From contig DCMG01000057.1 in NCBI GenBank assembly GCA_002321335.1, positions 1-10,185 on the forward strand: 10,185 bases of DNA. Reading direction: 5' to 3'. The stretch's first letter is position 1. The number at the start of each line of letters is the position of its first letter. Below are positions 1 through 6,278 of the stretch, in pieces. The notes below the pieces were generated by a model that saw nothing but the letters and a program-made list of their open reading frames with translations, was not told the DNA's origin and ran no database searches. Source of the DNA: Bacteroidales bacterium UBA1628 (GTDB lineage Bacteria > Bacteroidota > Bacteroidia > Bacteroidales > UBA932). A program made the translations under genes and the position numbers.

Positions 1-439
1 CTTCCCTCACGATCCAGCTGTCGGAAGTGTGGAAAGAAGGAGCTGTCTGGGGTGAGCGAAGATTCTGACGGTACCAGAACCCAGGCATGTAGAACATGTT
101 GTCGGAATGTGCGAGTCCGGTCGCATAGGACTCACCGTAAGAGAGATTCACATCTTCAAGAGCGGTTATCGCCACTCGTATCGATTCTCCCTCCGGAGTC
201 TTGGTCTCGCTTCTGAATATGGTGACAGGAAGGCTTTCCGCCGCTGTCAGGGTCTGTTTTCCATCGCCTGTGCTCACCGCAGCCAATACGTGATGCGTGG
301 CAGGGTTGCCGGGAGTCTTCAGATCCAATGAATATGAAAAGGCACTGTCGTCCAATGTCTCGGCGGGAGCGTTGGCTTGTGCTGAGAATGCACAGGCCGT
401 CATGGCCGTGAACAGCGCGGAGATCATTTTTGCGTACAT
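1..439 (-). CDS. Exported protein of unrecognised family, possible glycan-degrading enzyme (3' end outside window)
   Basis: Reading the minus strand from the ATG at 437-439 gives an uninterrupted frame of 146 codons that runs off the left edge, so the stop codon and most of the protein are missing. Residues 1-24 look like a signal peptide: Lys4, then a run rich in Ala, Met and Phe. Cleavage could follow Ala20 (FSA/QA) or Ala24, and Cys16 (MTAC) might instead be a lipidation site. A second ATG at codon 5 is an alternative start. The mature part looks beta-rich, with an aromatic stretch MPGFWYRQNLRSP at residues 118-130 and DSWIVRE at 140-146. I do not recognise the family. The start lies 20 bp after the GH43 stop on the same strand, so it is very likely co-transcribed, and its place in a PUL suggests a carbohydrate-active enzyme or glycan-binding protein. 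That role is inferred from context only. Confidence 0.8.
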   Translation of the reverse strand, partial: MYAKMISALFTAMTACAFSAQANAPAETLDDSAFSYSLDLKTPGNPATHHVLAAVSTGDGKQTLTAAESLPVTIFRSETKTPEGESIRVAITALEDVNLSYGESYATGLAHSDNMFYMPGFWYRQNLRSPQTAPSFHTSDSWIVRE

Positions 440-459
440 TTGTCAGTCAATGTTTTATG

Positions 460-1419
460 TTATTGTTTCTGCTTAGGGGTGATGTAGTCCTTGCTTATCC
501 TCATACGGTCTACTCCGCCGACATTCTCAAAGCTGACCTTCCCGATGTGCATGACTCTTGGATGGATCAGATTCTTGTTCCAATGCGAGTGATACACAAT
601 CCGCAGCTGTCCTTCCTTGTCCTTGAATATCGCTCCGTGTCCCACTCCCTGAAGGTTTCCTGGGAACTGAAGGATTGGATTCTCATCGTATTTGGTCCAC
701 GGCCCGGTGATTTTCTCGGCTGTGGCGCATCCGATTCCGTAGTTCGGGCTCTCGTAGCTGTTGGCGGAATATATCATGTAGTACAACCCCTTGTGCTTGA
801 TCACGAAACCGCCTTCGTTCACTGTCGGATAGACTTTCTCCCAGCTCTGTGACATCTTGATGCAAGGGGTGACCGTTCCTCTTTTCACCGTCACAAGATC
901 ATCCTCCAGTTCGGCCACATTGATGTTCAACCCGCCGTTGAACCTGTCGAAAATCAGGTACGGCTTGCCGTCATCATCGATGAACAGCGAATTGTCAATG
1001 CATTTCTCGTCCGCTATCATCGGTGTCTTGTTCTCTTGCGTGAACGGTCCGAGAGGGGAGTCGGCGACCGCGGCGCAGATGTGTTCATCGGCCGAGTAGT
1101 ACATGTAGTATTTCCCTTTGACCTTATAGACTTCCGGAGCCCAGAACCATCTGTCAGCCCACACATCCTTTTTCTGCAGGGCGAGCCCTTGGTATTTCCA
1201 TTCTTTCAGATCGCTCGAGGTAAAAACTTCTATTCCGGACTCGGCATGTGTGCCGTAGGCGTAGTAGGTGTCTCCGTCAAGCATTATGAATGGGTCGGCG
1301 AGCTGGACAGGGACTGTTGTTCCCGGAACAACTATGTCGTCGGGATCTGTGTATTTTGGTCCGCAGGCGTAAGCGTTGGCTATCAGCGCCAAGGACAAAA
1401 GCAGGGTGAATTTTTTCAT
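460..1419 (-). CDS. Glycoside hydrolase family 43, exported, probable lipoprotein
   Basis: A 319-residue five-bladed beta-propeller hydrolase of the arabinofuranosidase/xylosidase/arabinanase type. All three expected GH43 carboxylates are visible: Asp42 in LADPF (general base), Asp142 in CIDNSLFIDDDG (pKa modulator and orienting residue) and Glu202 in VNEGGF (general acid). His261 in GVGHGAIF matches the conserved His near the central metal site. The length covers the catalytic propeller only; there is no C-terminal beta-sandwich or carbohydrate-binding module. The N-terminus MKKFTLLLSLALIANAYACG is a signal sequence. Cys19 is a plausible lipid attachment site, but the lipobox AYAC is atypical, so signal peptidase I cleavage is possible; Asp residues at 25, 27 and 28 could be a surface-export signal. 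The ATG at 1419 is chosen because it begins this signal. It sits 98 bp after susD and 20 bp before the next gene. GH43 enzymes invert configuration and usually release L-arabinose or D-xylose (some release galactose); the subfamily and substrate cannot be fixed here. Confidence 0.93.
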   Translation of the reverse strand: MKKFTLLLSLALIANAYACGPKYTDPDDIVVPGTTVPVQLADPFIMLDGDTYYAYGTHAESGIEVFTSSDLKEWKYQGLALQKKDVWADRWFWAPEVYKVKGKYYMYYSADEHICAAVADSPLGPFTQENKTPMIADEKCIDNSLFIDDDGKPYLIFDRFNGGLNINVAELEDDLVTVKRGTVTPCIKMSQSWEKVYPTVNEGGFVIKHKGLYYMIYSANSYESPNYGIGCATAEKITGPWTKYDENPILQFPGNLQGVGHGAIFKDKEGQLRIVYHSHWNKNLIHPRVMHIGKVSFENVGGVDRMRISKDYITPKQKQ

Positions 1420-1433
1420 AAAATAAATATAAT

Positions 1434-1472
1434 GGACAGGGGGAAGCCAGATGGTGCTGACTCCCTCCTGCC
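1434..1472 (-). promoter_or_regulatory. Strong intergenic hairpin between susD and the GH43 gene
   Basis: On the minus (transcribed-sense) strand, GGCAGGAGGGAG pairs with CTTCCCCCTGTCC. An inner TCAG/CTGG stem closes a six-base loop, CACCAT. Counted by hand, this is about 15 base pairs (two of them G-U) with one A/C mismatch and one bulged T over 39 nt. An A/T-rich stretch, ATTATATTTATTTT, follows directly and leads into the GH43 ATG. Possible roles are a leaky terminator that lowers expression downstream of susCD, an RNA-processing or 3'-stabilising element for the susCD message, or control of GH43 translation. The tail is not a pure T-run, so a complete terminator is unlikely. Confidence 0.55.
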
Positions 1473-1490
1473 GCTAATTTAACAAAACCA

Positions 1491-1500
1491 AATGATCATT
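1491..1500. repeat. 10-bp perfect palindrome AATGATCATT
   Basis: A perfect self-complementary decamer in the susD-GH43 gap, 18 bp past the susD stop and on the susD side of the larger hairpin. It lies in very A/T-rich DNA, where such short palindromes arise easily by chance. No known factor is assigned. Confidence 0.3.
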
Positions 1501-1517
1501 ATCCAATAATATTAATA

Positions 1518-3128
1518 CTAATAACCTGGATTCTGAGGAAGTTTAGGTGTGCTTACAGGGGTTTCCTTGCTGATGTCCACCTCTTTGGTAGGTATAGGAA
1601 GCCTTCTGTGCTTGCCGACAACGAAGTTCTTGAAATCCGGATCACGGTATGTCGCGATCAGATCGATCTTTGACTGGTCATCGAGCACACCCCATCTCTT
1701 GAGGTCAGCCCATCTCCATCCCTCGAAGCAGAGCTCAAGTGTCCTTTCTATCTCAAGCCTGTTCATGAATCCTTCCTTGCTTGCGAGGCAGTCCGGGAAG
1801 TTCTTCCGAATATATTCGCTTTCAGACAGTTTCTTCAAACCGGCGCGCTCCCTGACCTCATCGACATATTTGGCGGCCTCGGCAGGAGTTCCTCCGGTCA
1901 TCACAATGCACTCGGCGTAGTTCAGCAGAATGTCGGCGTAGCGCATTATCCTGTAGTTGTTAGGGGCGAAATAGTCTTCTCTGTCACGATAGTACGAGGT
2001 GCTGTACTTGCGGATGTAGCAGTCATCCTTGCCCTGTCCCCACTCGTCAAACCACTGCGAGGCGTCTGCCTGCTTGTAATACTTTTTGCTCTGGTCAGGG
2101 AAGTCATTGGCGAAGCCTTTGTAAAGGATGCTGTTGTAGAGGCGGAGGTCGTTCTTTCCGTCAGTGCGCTTTTCCTTGAGGTACTCGTCCACAAGCCATC
2201 TGCGGGCCTTGCCGTCGCCCCAGCCCACACCGGCGTTTCCGCCTGGGGCGTAGAACTGTGTCCTTTGGAAGCCGAAAGCCATGCTCGCGTCATTGCCTGT
2301 GCCACCCTTGTTGAGGTCAGAGAACTGGATCTCGAAGATGCCTTCCTTGTTGTTCTCGTCCCTGTCGGTGAAATTGTCCACCCAGTTGTCAATCAGGCCG
2401 TACAGCCCGGTCGCTTCCTTGTCGATGAGCCACTTGAACTCAGATTTGGCCTCGTTGTACTTAAGCTGCTGCATGTAGGCCTTGCCGAGAAGAGCCTTCG
2501 CGGCTCCGAGAGTAGGTCTGCCGGCATTGGCCGCGTCCCAAGATTCAGGAAGGTATTGCTGCGCCGCCTTGAGATCCTTCTCGATCTGCTCCCAGATCTG
2601 AGCCTCGGTGGCCTCCTCAGGAACATAGTCCGGTCCCACCGTCTCGGTCAGGAGAACACCTTTTTCCCAAAGAAGGTTGATCTGGAAATACCACAGAGCC
2701 CTCATGAACTGCGCCTGCGCGAGTATCCTGTTCTTCTGGGTCTCGTCCATTTGGATGTCAGGAACCTTTCCAAGGACCTGGTTGCATCTGAATATTCCTC
2801 TGTAGAAGCATTCCCAATGCACCACGTTTCCTTCGTAGAAGTTGTAGTTGTTGTAGCCGAAACGTGTCCAGTCTCCGAGCTCAAGCCAAGGGGAGGTGCT
2901 CCATCCCTCGTCTGAGGTGAGGTCATACCTGAAGGACAACCATCTCATCCACGTTCCTTCCTTGTAGAGGGAACTGTAGCAGGCGTTTATGCCGGCCTCC
3001 GCCTGCTCGGCGGTTTTCCAGAATGTTCCGGTTGTGGCCTCGTTTGGATTTTGGATGTCAAGTAGGTCAGAGCTGCATCCAGAGAGAGCGATGGCGGCTC
3101 CTATCATCAATCCATAAATATATTTCAT
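1518..3128 (-). CDS. susD-like: SusD/RagB-family outer-membrane glycan-binding lipoprotein
   Basis: A 536-residue SusD homologue, the surface lid that captures glycan and passes it to its SusC transporter. The lipobox LSGC (residues 15-18) is canonical, with Cys18 as lipidation site followed by SSD, so the ATG at 3128 is well supported. The N-terminal TPR-like SusD region covers roughly 20-220, including AQAQFMRALWYFQINLLW (137-154) and GRPTLGAAKALLGKAYMQ (203-220). The C-terminal RagB/SusD domain runs from about 260 to the end, with NNYRIMRYADILLNYAE (390-406), a TLELCFEGWRWADLKRWG helix (463-480), LPIPTKEVD (510-518) and the typical ending LPQNPGY. The length is normal for the family. The N-terminal half is rich in Trp and Tyr (for example residues 60-110), as in many glycan-contacting SusD proteins, but ligand residues cannot be assigned without alignment. 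It starts 23 bp after the susC stop, with no Shine-Dalgarno motif. These homologues bind glycan and are not catalytic. Confidence 0.97.
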   Translation of the reverse strand: MKYIYGLMIGAAIALSGCSSDLLDIQNPNEATTGTFWKTAEQAEAGINACYSSLYKEGTWMRWLSFRYDLTSDEGWSTSPWLELGDWTRFGYNNYNFYEGNVVHWECFYRGIFRCNQVLGKVPDIQMDETQKNRILAQAQFMRALWYFQINLLWEKGVLLTETVGPDYVPEEATEAQIWEQIEKDLKAAQQYLPESWDAANAGRPTLGAAKALLGKAYMQQLKYNEAKSEFKWLIDKEATGLYGLIDNWVDNFTDRDENNKEGIFEIQFSDLNKGGTGNDASMAFGFQRTQFYAPGGNAGVGWGDGKARRWLVDEYLKEKRTDGKNDLRLYNSILYKGFANDFPDQSKKYYKQADASQWFDEWGQGKDDCYIRKYSTSYYRDREDYFAPNNYRIMRYADILLNYAECIVMTGGTPAEAAKYVDEVRERAGLKKLSESEYIRKNFPDCLASKEGFMNRLEIERTLELCFEGWRWADLKRWGVLDDQSKIDLIATYRDPDFKNFVVGKHRRLPIPTKEVDISKETPVSTPKLPQNPGY

Positions 3129-3151
3129 AACTATAGAATCAATATTTGTGA

Positions 3152-6100
3152 TTAAAATGTGAATTCAACTCCGAACATCACCGAACGTGTGTTAGGATAG
3201 GCGAAACTGTCTGTGCCCATATTCCAGATGTTGGTGTTGACAAAGTCAGGGTCAAGACCTTTGTATTTGGTGAGGGTCAGGAGATTGTTGCCACTGGCAT
3301 AGACGCGAAGGTTGTCCACTCCGGCTTTCTTCATCCAGTTGCCTCGGAAGGTATAGCCTAAGGAGATGTTCTTCATCCTGAAGAAAGAACCGTTTTCAAG
3401 ATAGCGGTCGGATCCCTGGGTGTTTCTCCAGTCACCGTAGATGATTCGAGGTGTGTCTGAGTTCGGATTGACCTGGTAAGGCTCCTCTCCCTTCTTGAAC
3501 CTCAGGTAGTTGGAGTTGTCTGCGAAGTAACGTCCCTGCCACTGGGCGATGTTGTAGACCTTGTTGCCGAACTGTCCGTACCACATCATGCTGAAGTCGA
3601 AACCGCGCCAAGCCGCGTTAAGGATGAGGGACACCTGTGCCTTTGCCCAAGGGCTTCCGACATATTGCCTGTCATCAGCGGTGATGATTCCATCGTTGTT
3701 GGTGTCGATGTACCTGACGTCTCCGAGCTGAGGGCGTTTGCCGTTGATGGTGATAGGTTTGGCCACACCGTCTTTTGTGGAGACATAACTGTCGATCTCT
3801 GCCTGGGTCCTGAAAAGACCATCGGTCTTAAGGAGGAAGAACTCTCCGAGTTGTCTGCCTGCCTCGCTTCTGGCCTCTCCGGAATCAACGAAATCCTTGC
3901 CGTAGCCAAGCTCAAGAAGCTTGTTGTTGATTGTCGTGACATTCAGGACAGCGCTGTAGGAGAAATCTGAGATGTTGTCCTTCCATCCGAGCGTGAACTC
4001 GAATCCGCTGTTCCTCAGACTTGCCGAGTTCACTCTCGGGTCGCCTCCGTCATTACCTGTGGAGATGGCGATCGGCATGGTGAACAGAACGTCGGAAGTC
4101 TTTGAGTTGTAATATTCAGAAGTGAAAGAAAGCCTGTTGCCGAGGAAGGCGGCGTCAAGTCCGATGTTGACGGTCTCCTTTGTCTCCCACTTGAGATTCT
4201 CGTTGGCGAGCTTAACCTGTGTCGCACCGGTCTTGATTGTCCCGCCGATCACGGTCACGATGCTCTGGTTGATCGTGGCGAGGTAGTCCCAGTCTCCGAT
4301 GGTCGAGTTGCCAAGGCGTCCCCAGTTCCCACGGATCTTCAGGTCATCGATCCAAGGCACGTTGAAGAAATTCTCCTTGGAGATTCTCCATGCTCCAGAG
4401 ACAGAAGGGAAGTTGCCCCAGCGGTTGTCCTTGGAAAGCCTTGATGTTCCGTCACGACGGAAGGTTCCCGTCAGGTAGTACTTGTCACCGAAGATGTAGT
4501 TCACGCGTCCGAGGTAGGAGATCATGGCGTTTTCGCTGTAGGTGTTGCTGTTCTGCTGGTTTGAGGCTCCTGAGCTAAGGTAGGTGAGGTATTCGCCGTT
4601 GACCAGAGGAAAATTCAGACGTGAAGCCCAAAGGCCTTCCCACTCGTGGTGCTGGTAAGTAAGACCGGCCACGGCGTCGATGTGGTGGCGTCCGAAGTCC
4701 TTGTTGAAGTTCAAGGTGTTTTCGATCAGCTTGTTGTAGGTGTTGTCCCTTGCCTTCTGGCTTTCAGGATCACGATGCTCCTGATTCTGTGTCCAGTTGC
4801 CTTCCCCACGGAACCAAGAGTTCTCGTAGAAGTAAAGATCGATACCAGCGTTAAGCTTGTATGACAGGAAATCAAAAGGTTTGACCTCCATCCACACGGC
4901 ACCGTTCAGACGGTTCTCACGGATGTGGCGCTTTTCCAGATTCTCACGGGCTATCGGGTTGACTCCGAAAGTGTTGTACTTGGCATAGTCGCCATAGCCG
5001 TAGCCTCCAGGATTGTTCTCGTCATAGACAGGGATGGTAGGCATCATCCTGAGGAAGTCATTGTAGGTGTTGGTCTGGTTCGGGTCAGTCTCGGTGAGTG
5101 AATAGGCGAAGTTCTCTCCGAATGAGAACCATCCTTTCTTGCCGGAGGTGTTGACACGGAAGGTGTAACGGTCGAATGTGTTGCCGTAGGAAACTCCATC
5201 GTTCCTGTAGTAACCTCCTGAGACATAATAGTTGCCGGACTTGCCTCCACCTGAGAGGGCCACGTTGTAGTCCTGTACGAGGGCGGTCTTGAGGACCTCT
5301 TTCTGCCAGTCCGTGTCATAGTTGGAGTGCTGCTGGCGTGCCGTGACACCGTTGACTCCATCCTTGATGGCCTCATCGTAGGCGATGTCGTTGTACTTGA
5401 TGTACTCCTTGGCGTTCATAAGGTCGTACTTAGGACTCCATTCAACGGTCTCCTTCACGGATGCGGTCACTTTCATCGGGCCTTCCGCACCTTTCTTGGT
5501 GGTGACGATGATGACTCCGTTGGCCGCGCGTGAACCGTAGATGGCCGCCGCTGAAGCGTCCTTCAGAATCTGGATAGACTCCACGTCAGCCGGGTTGAAG
5601 GCGACTCCAGGGTCAGCGATCATTCCATCGATGACCCACAGAGGGGAGACGTTGCTCAGTGATCCGATACCTCTGATCACAACCGACGCATCCTCACCAG
5701 CTCTTCCCGAGCTGCGCACGGTGACACCTGTGGCAAGTCCCTGAAGCTGGCTTACGATGGTTCCGGCCGGGCTCTTCCGCATCTCCTTGGTGTCCACCAC
5801 CGAGACGGCTCCTGTAAGATCCGACTTTTTCACGGTCTGGTAACCGATGATGACAACTTCATCCAGGGCTTTCTTGTCATCCTGCATGACGACTTTGAGA
5901 GGCGTTCCGTCGAACACGACCTCTTGAGAAAGCATACCGATGAAGGTAAAGACGAGGGTGCAACCTTTGCGTCCTTCCAATGTGAATTTGCCGTCCACAT
6001 CGGTGTTGGTCCCGTCGGTCGTTCCCTTGACCATGACGTTCACCCCGGCGAGGGGAACATCATTCGCATCTGTCACGTTTCCTCTGACGGTCACATTCTG

Positions 6101-6160
6101 CGCCTTCATGGAAATCACTGACAAAAAGAGAATAGTAAGGATAAGAAATCTTTTTGACAT
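3152..6160 (-). CDS. susC-like: SusC/RagA-family TonB-dependent outer-membrane transporter
   Basis: A 1002-residue transporter importing oligosaccharides across the outer membrane with energy from TonB-ExbBD. The signal peptide is residues 1-20, with predicted cleavage SMKA/QN, which supports the ATG at 6160. Residues about 22-95 form the carboxypeptidase-regulatory-like beta-sandwich (GVNVMVKGTTDGTNTDVDG). The TonB box follows (LDEVVIIGY, 99-107). The plug covers about 110-225, with LWVIDGM (174-180) and the signature SIQILKDASAAAIYGSRAA (195-213) then NGVIIVTTKKG. The 22-strand barrel occupies the rest and ends in Phe, as expected for beta-barrel assembly. There is no STN domain before the beta-sandwich; SusCs controlled by sigma/anti-sigma pairs usually carry one, so its absence agrees with control by the adjacent HTCS. 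It is first in the inferred operon, with a promoter and repeat pair upstream and its SusD partner 23 bp downstream. The frame is intact. Substrate is not readable from the sequence. Confidence 0.97.
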   Translation of the reverse strand: MSKRFLILTILFLSVISMKAQNVTVRGNVTDANDVPLAGVNVMVKGTTDGTNTDVDGKFTLEGRKGCTLVFTFIGMLSQEVVFDGTPLKVVMQDDKKALDEVVIIGYQTVKKSDLTGAVSVVDTKEMRKSPAGTIVSQLQGLATGVTVRSSGRAGEDASVVIRGIGSLSNVSPLWVIDGMIADPGVAFNPADVESIQILKDASAAAIYGSRAANGVIIVTTKKGAEGPMKVTASVKETVEWSPKYDLMNAKEYIKYNDIAYDEAIKDGVNGVTARQQHSNYDTDWQKEVLKTALVQDYNVALSGGGKSGNYYVSGGYYRNDGVSYGNTFDRYTFRVNTSGKKGWFSFGENFAYSLTETDPNQTNTYNDFLRMMPTIPVYDENNPGGYGYGDYAKYNTFGVNPIARENLEKRHIRENRLNGAVWMEVKPFDFLSYKLNAGIDLYFYENSWFRGEGNWTQNQEHRDPESQKARDNTYNKLIENTLNFNKDFGRHHIDAVAGLTYQHHEWEGLWASRLNFPLVNGEYLTYLSSGASNQQNSNTYSENAMISYLGRVNYIFGDKYYLTGTFRRDGTSRLSKDNRWGNFPSVSGAWRISKENFFNVPWIDDLKIRGNWGRLGNSTIGDWDYLATINQSIVTVIGGTIKTGATQVKLANENLKWETKETVNIGLDAAFLGNRLSFTSEYYNSKTSDVLFTMPIAISTGNDGGDPRVNSASLRNSGFEFTLGWKDNISDFSYSAVLNVTTINNKLLELGYGKDFVDSGEARSEAGRQLGEFFLLKTDGLFRTQAEIDSYVSTKDGVAKPITINGKRPQLGDVRYIDTNNDGIITADDRQYVGSPWAKAQVSLILNAAWRGFDFSMMWYGQFGNKVYNIAQWQGRYFADNSNYLRFKKGEEPYQVNPNSDTPRIIYGDWRNTQGSDRYLENGSFFRMKNISLGYTFRGNWMKKAGVDNLRVYASGNNLLTLTKYKGLDPDFVNTNIWNMGTDSFAYPNTRSVMFGVEFTF

Positions 6161-6177
6161 AATTAATGTTGTTAATT
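6161..6177. repeat. A/T-rich inverted repeat at the susC start codon
   Basis: AATTAA and TTAATT flank a five-base centre immediately before the susC ATG. In the transcript this would be a weak A-U stem in the translation initiation region. It may only reflect the A-rich, unstructured leader that Bacteroidota favour in place of a Shine-Dalgarno sequence. Confidence 0.3.
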
Positions 6178-6193
6178 GTGGTTCTTACGATGA

Positions 6194-6201
6194 CAAAGAT
6201 A
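6194..6201 (-). promoter_or_regulatory. Bacteroidota -7 promoter element (TATCTTTG) for the susC operon
   Basis: On the minus strand the octamer TATCTTTG matches the Bacteroides housekeeping-sigma -7 consensus TAnnTTTG exactly. It lies 33 bp before the susC ATG, which would put the transcription start near 6188-6190 and give a leader of about 28 nt. No good -33 TTTG is seen at normal spacing: the nearest TTG lies about 27 bp upstream of the box. A weak -33 region is expected for an activator-dependent promoter. The transcription start is inferred, not observed. Confidence 0.65.
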
Positions 6202-6226
6202 GCATGAGCACCCGCCATCGGTGTAG

Positions 6227-6260
6227 AACAATCACGTCAATGCTGCAACAAATCTGTCAA
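6227..6260 (-). promoter_or_regulatory. Tandem direct repeat upstream of susC, probable HTCS operator
   Basis: On the minus strand, TTGACAGATTTGTT (6247-6260) and TTGACGTGATTGTT (6227-6240) share the pattern TTGAC-N4-TTGTT, with ten of fourteen positions identical and start-to-start spacing of exactly 20 bp. AraC-family activators typically bind two direct half-sites about two helical turns apart, and the neighbouring HTCS carries an AraC-type DNA-binding domain. The proximal copy would lie at about -38 to -51 from the inferred start, just upstream of the weak -33 region, a usual place for an activator. The repeat is read directly; the protein that binds it is inferred. Confidence 0.6.
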
Positions 6261-6278
6261 AAAGCCTTGCAGGGAGGC
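6259..6278 (-). terminator. Possible weak intrinsic terminator of the HTCS gene
   Basis: Right after the HTCS stop codon, the minus strand reads GCCT-CCCTGCA-AGGC followed by TTTTT. The stem is only 4 bp, though GC-rich, with a seven-base loop and five Ts, so it is a weak candidate. Its T-run abuts and slightly overlaps the distal copy of the operator-like repeat. Some read-through from the HTCS gene into susC would be expected. Confidence 0.3.

Noticed and set aside
107..331. 74-residue plus-strand frame near the left edge
   Set aside because: It is antisense to the exported protein gene running off the left edge, whose signal peptide and operon position are more convincing.
430..852. 140-residue plus-strand frame with a hydrophobic N-terminus
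   Set aside because: It resembles a signal peptide at first sight, but the frame is antisense to the catalytic part of GH43 and its remainder has no family features.
1036..1482. 148-residue plus-strand frame across the GH43 start and the intergenic hairpin
   Set aside because: Most of it is antisense to the GH43 coding sequence, the residue composition is not protein-like, and no domain is recognisable.
2265..2915. 216-residue open frame on the plus strand, antisense to susD
   Set aside because: It lies wholly inside the well-supported susD gene on the opposite strand, shows no recognisable domain or signal, and is best explained as a shadow of susD codon use.
3586..3942. 118-residue minus-strand frame inside susC
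   Set aside because: It is an alternative reading frame within the intact SusC barrel, rich in Ser, Arg and Pro as frame-shifted shadows usually are.
6161..6278. Possible small RNA or riboswitch in the HTCS-susC gap
   Set aside because: The 118 bp are accounted for by the weak hairpin, the direct repeat and the promoter. The inferred leader is only about 28 nt, too short for a riboswitch.
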